Source: Mytilisepta virgata
Lineage: Eukaryota; Mollusca; Bivalvia; Mytilida; Mytilidae
Reading direction: 5' to 3'
Assembly (NCBI GenBank): GCA_028015205.1
Contig: JAPWFG010000022.1
Span: forward strand, 2,976,001-3,040,000
Length of the DNA: 64,000 nucleotides
A program made the translations under genes and the position numbers. A model generated the notes under the pieces. The model searched no databases, had not been told where the DNA came from, and saw nothing but the letters and a program-made list of their open reading frames with translations. This document shows, in pieces, positions 1 to 9,813 of this stretch; position 1 is the stretch's first letter, and the number at the start of each line of letters is the position of its first letter.

Positions 1-1006
1 TTTCTACAATTATATTAATTATAGTTTACTATCAGATTAGTTTTATTTAAACCATTGTTGTGACGTCATCTATTGAAGAAACAGTTGATTATTTTTTAGG
101 AATCCACTGAAGTTCTGATTGTGTCTATAAATACTACTCACCACAGTTCAACGAATTTCGTGTGAATAAGTAGATTTAATTACAACCGTAAAAAAAACTC
201 TATCTACAAATTGATAGAAAATGAGTGTTGTAAACGACAAGGCAACTATCGAAACTGTTTTTTTTTTCACTCGAGACAAAAATTTATTTTTTCTGTTGGT
301 CAGAGGATTATTTTTATTTTACATGTAGGAACAGGATTTTTCAAAATAAAATGTCGTTAGTGAAACAAACGATTTTTTGACAACACTCTTGAAATATTTG
401 CTTCCCATAAAATTTAGTACCCCCATGGTGAAATTCTTATTGTAAGCTGTGCACCTGCAACATTTTATGCATGGATTTTTTTTAAAAAGAATGCATTCCC
501 ATTTTTCCGGACTTTGGAACTTAAATGTAGGAAATTTTTCAGCAAACTTAATAACAAAGGAAAGTACAAGTTTTGTGTAATCAACCCCTTCTCAGTTTTC
601 GACCTAACTGAAGTTGTACATTTTTTTCTGTACGTGGAAACTAGCTTATGTCAAGCAAATTGTACAAAGGAGGGTACAAGTTTTGTGTATTCAACTGATT
701 AACTACTCTGACGTTGTTTAACTGAGACCTTTCAAATATAACCCCCCCCCCAAAAAAAAAACTGTCAATAAGACGATTTTTTTTTAAATTTGATGCAACC
801 CAAGCGACAGTTTTTTTGACAGGAAAAATAATAAAAATAGTTATCCTCTTATACATAATTTATGGGCCTTTCCTACGTGTTGAACACAGTTGAAGGTCGT
901 GCGGTTCATATATAACTCATAGGACCGTTTCAGAACATCATATATATACTTTAGAAAAAAAGGGGGAGGCAAATACTTCGGAAAATGTGGGGATGAGGAT
1001 TTATCT
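1..1006. other. AT-rich non-coding stretch
   Basis: I see no gene here. The sequence is AT-rich with many homopolymers, including a poly-C run followed by poly-A at about 741-761. A TGACGTCA-type site lies at about 60-68. Short open frames lack codon structure and cross homopolymers. Confidence 0.6.
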
Positions 1007-1345
1007 CTAAAGAATCAAATAAATATAAAAATATAATAATAACCTTCTCACAGAAAGCTCTTCTATTTGATTATCAAACACTATCTTTTTTATTCTTGAC
1101 GGTTTGGTTCGTAGCTCAGAATCTACCTTATCGACTAAGGTACACATTAAATCCTCGTCTGATGCAGACGATATATCCTCATAAATAGGTTTTATAACAG
1201 GAAAAGTTTCATTTTCAGATGCCGACGAAATGTCATCATACATTAAAAAAAGGTTTCCACTTAAATCCTCATCAGATTTTTGTGGGTTTTCACAAAATTT
1301 AGATTGCGTTATAAAAATGTCCTCGTCGTCCATTTCCATTGTCAT
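1007..1345 (-). CDS. Hypothetical acidic Ser/Asp/Glu-rich reading frame
   Basis: A 112-residue frame opening with ATG, with two further in-frame ATGs in its first five codons. It is strongly acidic and contains an imperfect internal repeat, Y-D/E-DISSAS followed by acidic residues, seen twice. I recognise no domain. The last residues are hydrophobic and AT-rich and may be intron read-through. A GT near 1042 on the minus strand could be a donor, but its context is weak. Downstream on the same strand (about 1915-2050 in window coordinates) two more Ser/Glu-rich stretches contain a repeated VSES motif. This could be an exon of an acidic protein or chance in AT-rich DNA. Confidence 0.28.
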   Translation of the reverse strand: MTMEMDDEDIFITQSKFCENPQKSDEDLSGNLFLMYDDISSASENETFPVIKPIYEDISSASDEDLMCTLVDKVDSELRTKPSRIKKIVFDNQIEELSVRRLLLYFYIYLIL

Positions 1346-2430
1346 AAAATTAATGATGAGTAGTTTTTATTCAAACTTCTAAACTCATATATACTAATAT
1401 TTGACTAGGGGTAAGTTCAAAAAACATTTTTATGACAAATGTTCTAGCATCGTGATTTAATGCTACTTTTTTAAAAATACTGTTGGAATTGTAGCTTTTT
1501 TTATAGTGATTTTAGAATTATCTGTATTTATAGTCGGACTATATTCATTTGTTTGTTTAATCGATTTTTTATTTTCATCTTTGAAATAATCCATCCATGA
1601 CAAAAATCCATGCAGAACAAATAGTGATTTTAAACTCACTCAGAATTAAAATTTAATTTTAAAAATATGATTCGAAAGGGATATATTTTATTCGATTCTG
1701 ACAACAAAAATGTGAACAAACTATAAGGAAACGCTGAAATTGTATATCACAAAGAGTAATGACTTAAAGAATACATAGCAATGGTTTAAGTGAGAGAACT
1801 TATAAGAAGTAGTGAATTCGGAATCGATAATTAACTCGCGACTGGCGTCGCTCGTTGATTATCTTTTCCGAATCCACTACTTCTTACAAGTTCTCTACTA
1901 CGTCTCTTTACATACGTTGTCCGTACTTTTATTTGACTCAGAGACACTATCAGTGCTTTCAGTACTTTGATTTCACTAACGTATTTTACTTTTAAGTTGT
2001 TCCCCTTTGAACGTGACTCAGAGACACCATCAGTGTTTTCATAAGTTTTAATATAATATATTCATTTACACAGCAAGGTTTCTTCTTACATAAATATACT
2101 TTTTATTGTATCTAGATAACTGTGTTTTATATGGTTTACTGATGTCTATTATAAAATTAAGAGATAAGGATATGTTCAAATATATTTTCACATTTCACTG
2201 ATTTTTTTTCTATTGTTGTAGATTTTAAAATTTTGAATTTTGAGTATCATTAGCAATGATAATTTTTTCATTAACAGAATTGCAGTCTTCACGAGTAAAC
2301 AATTTTATTGAAAACAAAACCCTAATCTGGGCCTCTTGTTTTAGTAGCTGTATTATTCTTATTCATATGTAAAGTTAATCATGTATAAACTAACCCAAAA
2401 AAAATTATGTGAGGTATGCAGTTTTTTTTA
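1346..2430. other. Non-coding AT-rich stretch with one hairpin element
   Basis: No supported gene. It contains the hairpin at 1793-1896 and a short direct repeat around tgactcagagacac at about 1937 and 2021. The remainder is AT-rich sequence without recognisable structure. Confidence 0.5.
1793..1896. repeat. Imperfect inverted repeat (MITE-like hairpin)
   Basis: Arms of about 38 bp begin agagaactt and end aagttctct, pairing with about four mismatches around a central loop of roughly 28 bp. The arms contain the core gaagtagtg-attcgga and its complement. The size and structure resemble a small foldback or MITE. No target duplication is obvious. Confidence 0.6.
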
Positions 2431-2510
2431 GCTCACCTGACCCAAAGGGTCAAGTGAGCTTTTCTCATCACTTGGCGTCCGTCGTCGTCGTTAACATTTT
2501 ACATTTTGAA

Positions 2511-3612
2511 CTTCTTCTAGAGAACCACTGAATGGAATGAAACCAAACATGGCATGAATGTTCGTTATGAGGTGCTGACCAAGTGTTGTTACTTTGTAGC
2601 CGATCCATCATCCAAGATGGCCGCCAGCGGGGAACTTAGTTTAACATAGGACCCTATAGAAATGCATACAAATGACTTCTTTTAGAGAACCACTGAATGG
2701 AATGAAACTAAATCTGGCATGAATGTTCCTTATGAGGTGCTGACCAAGTGTTGTTACTTTGTAGCCGATCCATCATCCAAGATGGCCGCCAGCGGGGGAC
2801 TAAGTTTAACATTGGACCCTATGGGAAATGCATACAAATGACTTCTTTTAGAGAACAACTGAATGGAATGAAACTAAATCTGGCATGAATGAACCCTTAT
2901 AAGGTGCTGAGTAAGTGTTGTTACTTTGTAGCCGATCCATCATCCAAGATGGCCGCCAGAGGAGGACTTAGTTTAACATAGGACCCTATGGGAAATGCAT
3001 ACAAATGACTTCTTTTAATGACCCACTTAATGGAATGAAACCAAACATGGCATGAATATTCCTTATGAAGTGCTGACCAAGTGTTGTTACTTTGTAGCTG
3101 ATCCATCATTCAAGATGGCCGCCAGCGGGGAACTTAGTTTAACATAGGACCCTATGGGAAATGCATACAAATGACTTCTTTTAGAGAACCACTGAATGGA
3201 ATGAAAGTAAATCTGGCATGAATGTTCCTTATGAGGTGCTGACCAAGTGTTGTTACTTTGTAGCCGATCCATCATCCAAGATGGCTGCCAGCGGGGGACT
3301 AAGTTTAACATTGGACCCTATGGGAAATGCATACAAATGACTTCTTTTAGAGAACCGTTGAATGGAATGAAACCAAACATGGCATGAATGTTCCTTATGA
3401 GGTGCTGACCAAGTGTTGTTACTTTGTAGCCGATCCATAATCCAAGATGGCCGCCAGCGGGGGACTAAGTTTAACATTGGACCCTATGGGAAATGCATAC
3501 AAATGACTTCTTTTAGAGAACCACTGAATGGAATGTAACAAAACATAGCATGAATGTTCCTTATGAGGTGCTGACCAAGTGTTACTTTGTTGCCGATCCA
3601 TCATCCAAGATG
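2511..3612 (+). repeat. 166-bp tandem repeat, about 6.6 copies
   Basis: Unit starts (cttctttta) fall at 2511, 2677, 2842, 3009, 3175, 3341 and 3507, giving periods of 165-167 bp. Each unit contains the phrase ccatcatccaagatggccgc or a close variant. Units differ by a few percent. The array ends inside the seventh copy at about 3612. It has the period of a satellite-like monomer but is embedded in a dispersed repeat. Confidence 0.9.
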
Positions 3613-3930
3613 TTTAGAAGTCCATCAGAAAATTGTAAAAAAAAATTCTGAATGGTCACAACTTGACCTCATATTCAATAAAATGCTCCGCTGGGCGCAG
3701 CTAGATACGACCGCAGATGTCGAACCCTGAATAGTTGGGGCAATTATGAACACAACATTCAAGCTTGATACAATATTGAATTTGGATTGTGAATAAATAT
3801 TTGACACAGCATAGGTTTCTGACACAGAATGAATGTTGTCTAAGAACTTAAAAATTTTTAATTTACCTATTCAAACCATATCAGTATTATTTGTTTTTAT
3901 ATATAAATCAGAAATAACTAATTCAAAATT

Positions 3931-4760
3931 GGGCACACATATCAATTTCTTGCTATTGCGCAATACTGTGTAATTGAAAATTTCTTCAAATATTTGACAC
4001 ATAATAGGTTTCTGACACAGAATAACTGAAATCAAAGAACCTAAAATTGGTCATATGATTTGAATTTATATTCAATTTTTTGCTTCTTGTGCAATACAAT
4101 ATGCTGTGGAGAATTGCCCCCCCCCCCCCAAAAAAAAATAATAATTTACCCCTTTTTTCAGCTTTTGTGCAATACACTATGAAGTTGCACATTGACCCCC
4201 CCTCCCAAAAAAAAAAAACAAAAAACAATAAAATTTATTGTAACCCCCCCTTTTTTTGCTAAAAAAAATTTGAATTTTTTTTTAATTTATGAAATATGAA
4301 ATGAGAAAAAATTACCCCCCCCCCCCCCCAAATTTTGTTTTCAACCCCCCCCCCCCCCCCCCCATTTCTTTATACTTTGCAACCATAACAGCCCATTTAA
4401 ATACACCATAACATATTAAAATAGAAAATGACATCATAGTCATGGATGGCAAATTTTAAATATACATAATTTAAAAGCAGTTTAGATAAGATAAACAAAA
4501 AAGCTTCATCAGCACATTTTATATTGGCAATTTTCCAATGGAATTTGTTAATAATAAAGTTTTGATAACAGGGCACACATATCAATTTCTTGCTATTGCG
4601 CAATACTGTGCAATTGAAAATTTCTTCAAATATTTGACACATAATAGGTTTCTGACACAGAATAACTGAAATAAAGAACTTAGAATTGGTCATATGATTT
4701 GAATTTATATTCAATTTTTTGCTTTTGTGTAATACAATATGCTGTGGAGAATTGCCGCCC
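3931..4760. repeat. Duplicated ~185-bp segment and poly-C tracts
   Basis: A segment beginning gggcacacatatcaatttct occurs at 3931 and again at 4571 in the same orientation, about 640 bp apart, running about 185 bp to a poly-C/poly-A junction at about 4120 and 4755. Between the copies are several C-runs of 6-17 bases (4198, 4314, 4346). No gene is seen. Confidence 0.8.
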
Positions 4761-4796
4761 CCCCCCCTTAAAAAAAAAATTTACCCCCTTTTTAGC

Positions 4797-5204
4797 TTTA
4801 ATTTTGGACCCCGATTTGGACCAATTTGAAAACGGGACCAAAAAGTAAGAATCTAAATGCACGGTTAGATTCGGCATATCAAAGAACCCCAATAGTTCAA
4901 TTTGCGATGAAATCAAACAAAGTTTAATTTTGGACCCCGATTTGGACCAACTTGAAAACTGGGCCCAAAATAAAAAAACTAAGTACATGTTTAGATTCAG
5001 CATATCAAAGAACCCAAAGAATTCAATTTTTGTTAAAATCAAACTAAGTTTAATTTTGGACCCTTTGGACCTTAATGTAGACCAATTTGAAAATGGGACC
5101 AAAAATTAAGAATCTAAATGCACGGTTAGATTCGGCATATCAAAGAACCCCAATAGTTAAATTTTCAACGAAATCAAACAAAGTTTAATTTTGGACCCTT
5201 TTGG
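4797..5204. repeat. 126-bp tandem repeat
   Basis: Copies beginning tttaattttggacc start at 4797, 4923, 5049 and 5184, giving periods of 126, 126 and 135 bp. Each contains ttagattcggcatatcaaag or a close variant. Part of the 2431-6000 block. Confidence 0.8.
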
Positions 5205-5815
5205 TCCCTAATTCCTAAACTGTTGGGACCAAAACTCCAAAAATCAATCCCAACCTTCCTTTTGTGGTCATAAACCTTGTGTTTAAATTTCATAGATTTC
5301 TATTTACTTATACTAAAGTTATTGTGCAAAAACCAAGAAAAATGCTTATTTTTGGCCCTTTTTTAGCCCCTAATTCCTAAACTGTTGGGACCAAAACTCC
5401 AAAAATCAATCCCAACCTTCCTTTTGTGGTCATAAACCTTGTGTTAAAATTTCATAGATTTCTATTTACTTATACTAAAGTTATTGTGCAAAAACCAAGA
5501 AAAATGCTTATTTTTGGCCCTTTTTTAGCCCCTAATTCCTAAACTGTTGGGACCAAAACTCCCAAAAACAATCCCAACCTTCCTTTTGTGGTCATAAACC
5601 TTGTGTTAAAATTTCATAGATTTCTATTTACTTATAGTGCGAAAACCAAGAAAAATGCTTATTGGGCCCTTTTTTGGCCCCTGATTCTTAAACTGTTGGG
5701 ACCAAAACTCCCAAAATCGATCACAACCTTCCTTTTGTGGTCATAAACCTTGTGTTTAAATTTCATAGATTTCTATTAACTTATACTAAAGTTATAGTGC
5801 GAAAACCAAATGTCT
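5205..5815. repeat. 162-bp tandem repeat
   Basis: Copies of a unit containing attcctaaactgttgggacc start at 5209, 5371, 5533 and 5682, giving periods of 162, 162 and 149; the last lacks about 13 bp. Copies are highly similar, so the array is fairly young or homogenised. Confidence 0.85.
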
Positions 5816-5843
5816 TCGGACGACGACGCTAACGTCATACCAA

Positions 5844-5874
5844 TATACGACCGCAAAAATTTTGCGGTCGTATA
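5844..5874. repeat. 31-nt palindrome
   Basis: Fifteen bases pair perfectly with the following fifteen around one central A (core cgaccgcaaa / tttgcggtcg). It follows directly on the 162-bp array and a cgacgacgct motif. It could form a stable hairpin or mark the end of a repeat element. Confidence 0.8.
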
Positions 5875-6271
5875 AAAATAATAATGATAAGATGTGTCAA
5901 ATTAAACCAATCTTGGTCTCAGTCATTATATAATTTTACATAATTTCCAAAATCACATTAGATACAGGTGAGCGACACAGGCTCTTGAGAGCCTCTAGTT
6001 TTTACAGAATTCACCGTGTCTGTACTGGTTATCAACCTAAATAAAATTATCTTTTATAGTTGTGACCATCCACTCATCCTTTCTTAACATTTTCTTTTTA
6101 GCTATCATGTTGATCATAAGCGTATTGTTTCTTGTCAAAAATATTCTTTCCTATGATCAACTCACTCGGTTCAAACATTTGATGTTCCCTTATTGGGACC
6201 TCTTTTTATGTTAATGTAGTCATTAGCTAATACCAGTCTCTCTTTCAGATTATGAATGAAAGGCGACAGCC

Positions 6272-7380
6272 ATGTTGATTATTTTGGAATTATTGATTTT
6301 TGTATTCTTATTTGGAGCAATCAGTAGTACACAAGAATGTGAATACAATACAGCTACGGTCAAATGCTTTTGTCCAAATGGAGGACATATTAAGCTATAC
6401 CATGATGTTACTTTGATCGAGTTATCTGCTGTATCAAGCTGTTCGTGTCAGATTACATACAGGGAGAAGCCTCCTGCTGATATCAAACATCCAATGAGAT
6501 GTAAATGGTCTTGTGGAAATAACACGTGTGGTAGGTTCATCAATTAAAATGAAGGTCAATTATGCATGCATTTATATCTCGCAACAATCAACACGGTTGT
6601 ACAACATTCGGATTTTTTTCTAATCCGTCTCCGATATTGGAAAATTTAATGTATTTTCCGTCATTTCCTGTTGGTAAAATTTGAACGTTGACGAAGTAAA
6701 AAAAAATACCCACACAAGCGTAAACTTTGATTTCTGCAGATGTTGATTTCATCCAGTTTTAATTGCCTATGTATCCTACATACAATTAAGAATAATATTG
6801 ATTTATGCTGGTTTCATTATATACATTTGTTGATTTATGCATGTTGTAGTGCCATTATCATTGAGGAGTGAAGTTTTCCAGATTACTAGTGATACAACCA
6901 CATTGATGCCTTCATTTACTATTGGTAGTTTAATTAGTGATAACCCCAGTATTACACCAGGTTTCCAGATTACTAGTGATACAACCACATTGATGACTTC
7001 ATTTACTATTTGTAGTTTAATTCCTGACTACCCCCATATGACACCAGGTTTCCAAATTACCAGTGATACAACCACATTGATGCCTTCATTTACTATTGGT
7101 AGTTTAATTAGTGACAACCCCAGTATGACACCAGGTTTCCAAATTACCAGTGATACAACCACATTGATGCCTTCATTTACTATTGGTAGTTTAATTAGTG
7201 ACAACCCCAGTATGACACCAGGTTTCCAAATTACCAGTGATACAACCACATTGATGCCTTCATTTATTATTGGTAGTTTAATTAGTAACAACCCCAGTAT
7301 GACATCCACATCACCAAAACGTAACCAAGACACCAGCAGCATGACTGATGCTAGTATGTTTACACCAACATTTGCATCAG
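6272..7380 (+). CDS. Secreted Cys-rich protein with Thr/Ser-rich repeats (2 exons, 3' end lost)
   Basis: Exon 1 (coding 6272-6530) starts with a hydrophobic signal peptide (residues 1 to about 20) followed by about 66 residues with eight cysteines (23, 32, 34, 57, 59, 77, 81, 86), including two CxC pairs. A good acceptor (tctctctttcag, ending 6249) precedes it and a donor (g|gtaggt) follows at 6531. Exon 2 begins after the AG at 6848-6849. The split codon G|TG restores the frame exactly, giving Val. Exon 2 encodes five 29-residue repeats rich in Thr, Ser, Asp and Pro, a mucin-like stalk. The frame runs into the 5' end of LINE A at about 7381, so the native C terminus is missing; the few codons to the stop at 7409 are LINE sequence. 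I recognise no named family. The product would be secreted or cell-surface. It may now be a pseudogene. Confidence 0.6.
6880..7313 (+). repeat. 87-bp coding tandem repeat (5 copies, 29 residues each)
   Basis: The phrase ttgatg-ccttcattta recurs at 6905, 6992, 7079, 7166 and 7253, an exact 87-bp period that keeps frame. Each unit encodes FQ-ITSDTTTL-M-S-F-I followed by GSLIS-NPS. Copies 3-5 are nearly identical, which suggests recent expansion. The unit is also open on the minus strand, producing false reverse frames. Confidence 0.9.
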
Positions 7381-8397
7381 CCCCCGTGTGGGTCCCGGGG
7401 ACACAATAGAATAGGCCCACAGCTCCTCGGCTTGGCGTAAGAGGCCCCTAAAGAGGCGACATGTTTGCCGTGTGTCGCAAACCCGTGTCGGTAATAGGGA
7501 GTGTTTCTGGATGGCCGGAAAAACGGTTCCGATCACCATCTGGGGCACAATCTTTACCTAGACGGGAGGCCGGATGGACCCGATTCGGTCAATCGGCTGG
7601 TCACATCAATCCCTTTTGTAACACACTATACGTATTTTTTTTTCTTTTTCATCCAAATTGATTCTAAAATATTATATTTTGGCTTTTGAAGAACTGCCTA
7701 CATTGTCATGTTGTTTTGATGTCTCTTAAACAATTATTTACTACACCCAGTTCACGAATGGCTGGATGACCCCGGTCCAGCCAAAACTGGTCATGACTTG
7801 CCCTCTTCTGTTTTCTCGTGGTTATTTGAAAAGATCCAAAGGAGCCCTCAATGACACCTAGATACAATGGGATTGGATGGGCGGAATGCATGTATCACAT
7901 AGGTTGATGCTTGGGTTCCTTGGTCTTGGAGACTATCCACTGACGGAAACGGGGAGAAGGCGGTGGCTAATGGGGCAAGGCTTCCTCGGCTTAATGAGGC
8001 CACATGTTTGCCGTGTGTGGATACCCGTAAGGATAGAGGACGGGATCCTGGTGGCTGACACACGCCACTTTGGCCCTTACTTTATCTTAAACGGGCGATC
8101 GGCTGGTCACGCCAAGCCCTTGAACTTGACCTGTTTCCAAAATGTACAATAGTACCATTTATATAGGTTGGGTTCAAGAAGGCGGTGGCTCATGGGTCAA
8201 TCGTGTGGATGTTACCTTGGGCGGTTGTCTTGCCGGGCAACTCCTGGCACAAGGCTTGCGCCCATTAAAAGGTACTCCATGCGAGTATCTTGTTCTTGTA
8301 GCCCTGGTGCTTGTCGCAAATGTGGCAAGCATACATCGTTTTGGTGCTGCTCCGTGGTGGGCGGGGAGCAAGAATAACGAAATACCACAAAATCACC
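7381..8397 (+). promoter_or_regulatory. LINE A 5' UTR with two related modules
   Basis: The leader holds two diverged copies of one module of about 200 bp (about 7430-7610 and 7970-8125). Each contains catgtttgccgtgtgt, a gtaccc/gtgtcgg stretch and ends tcggctggtcac. LINEs C and F carry the same modules. Such repeats in LINE leaders often act as promoter monomers; that role is inferred here. Several short frames in this region are not genes. Confidence 0.55.
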
Positions 8398-9729
8398 ATG
8401 GCTTTTCATGAAAACAAAAACCAAACGAGCTCGAAAAGAAAACTTGACAGTAGCGATGATGAAGGACTTCCCACTAAACTGCCAAATACAATTCCAACTA
8501 CTTTTTCAAAATTTTTGGTTCTTCCTAGTTTAAATGACAGCAAACTACTAACAAAAATCTCTCCGTTTGTATTACAGAAAGCTATCCAAGGTTGTGCAGG
8601 TGAAGTAAAAAAAGTTTCAAAAATGAAAAATGGTAATCTTCTTATCGAATGCGCTAGGCAGCAACAGTCTAAAAACTTGCTTTCTCTTACCAAAATTGCA
8701 GATGTCCAAATTAATGTCACTCCTCATCGAAGTTTAAATTGCTCCCAAGGAATTATTCGAGATAGAGATCGTGACCTTGCAGAACTTTCAGAAGAAGAAA
8801 TATGTGAAGAACTTAAGTCTCAACATATATTTAAAATAAAGAGATTTACCAAAAACATTGATGATAAAATTGTTAAATTAAATACATACTTACTAACTTT
8901 TGATGTACCAAACAAGCCTGAGCATATCTACGTAGGCCCTTATAGAATCAAAGTTGACACCTTTGTACCAAACCCTACCCGGTGCTTCAAATGTCAAAAG
9001 TTTGGACACGGGAAGGGTTCATGCAGGGGTACTGAAAGATGTGTCAAGTGTTCTGCAGAGGGCCACTCAAGTTTCGATTGCGACGTCAAAATTAAATGTG
9101 CCAACTGTGGGCAAGATCACATTGCAAACTCCAGGAACTGTGAACTTTACAAAAAAGAAATGGAAATCCAACAAACTAAGGCAGAAAAAAACATCAGTTA
9201 CCAAGAAGCACGTAAAATAATCTCTACCTCGAATAATTCCCCGTCTTCTACATCATATGCTGACAAAGTCAAAGGAACTGTGACCACTAGATCCTTTGAA
9301 ACGCAAACATTGCTTACATGGCCTATTGGTACTGAAAATCCCATTCTGTTGTCTGAATTAACTTCCACAAAACATCCATCTTCAACATCAAAATCCTCTT
9401 CAAGCTCTCAAACATTACACTCTTCATCTCCAAACAATAATAAGCAGACTCATAAACAGAAGAATTCAACATCCTCTAACCAGAAATCTCCACAGAAGCC
9501 TTCATCATCACAAAAACCTGCACGATCTTTATCATCTGAAAAAGCTAAAAATAGACAAACTTTAGGTCGCCTTTCAAAGGCAGATAAACATTATAAGTTA
9601 AGAGATTTGTGCTCAGAGTTCGACAATGACGTTGACGAGGACTCTGAGCAGATGGATACCACGCCAGATATGGAGTCAATATGGGGAGATCCATTAGTAC
9701 CGTCTGGATTCCACACGCAAAGCTACTGA
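8398..9729 (+). pseudogene. LINE A ORF1, CCHC zinc-knuckle RNA-binding protein
   Basis: I chose the ATG at 8398 because of its strong context (caccatgg) and because related copies start at the same place. The protein is about 443 residues: a basic N terminus, a central conserved region, then three Cys/His knuckles (CFKCQKFGHGKGSC, CVKCSAEGHSSFDC and a third with CANC-H-C), then a Ser/Thr/Lys-rich tail with an acidic patch near the end. ORF1 of I-like LINEs binds element RNA in the RNP. Compared with LINE F the last about 30 residues are lost to a frameshift near 9700, so the frame ends before the normal ORF1/ORF2 junction at 9814-9817. Confidence 0.85.
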
Positions 9730-9813
9730 CTCCAGAGCTTTGGATGGACGGCACAGAAGTTCTTCGCGCGAACATCCTAAGAAGAGCTATTCTCCCATCC
9801 GTCCTCCAACAAA

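Larger units (their letters stand above)
2431..6000. repeat. Composite repeat block bounded by short inverted ends
   Basis: The block starts with a 31-nt near-perfect hairpin (agctcacctgaccc pairing with gggtcaagtgagct) and ends near 5964-6000 with caggtgagc, the exact complement of gctcacctg at the left end. Between them lie several tandem arrays and poly-C tracts. The matching outer ends suggest one large non-autonomous element or a composite bivalve repeat. I see no coding sequence; frames inside it are by-products of the tandem units. Confidence 0.45.

Noticed and set aside
2921..3604. Four overlapping minus-strand frames with similar proteins
   Set aside because: They are reverse reads of the 166-bp tandem repeat (the unit is open in reverse) and shift frame with unit length changes.
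2511..3612. Possible CRISPR array
   Set aside because: Units are adjacent without unique spacers, and the genome is eukaryotic.
4680..5102. A 140-codon minus-strand frame
   Set aside because: Generated by the 126-bp tandem repeat; internal residues repeat with that period.
6803..7420. Minus-strand frames with repeated IVNEGINVVVSLVIWKPG motifs
   Set aside because: Antisense of the 87-bp coding repeats; the plus strand has the signal peptide, splice sites and phase agreement.
7460..8420. Several overlapping short frames
   Set aside because: These lie in the LINE 5' leader, recur as shadows in the leaders of the other copies in both orientations, and lack coding features.
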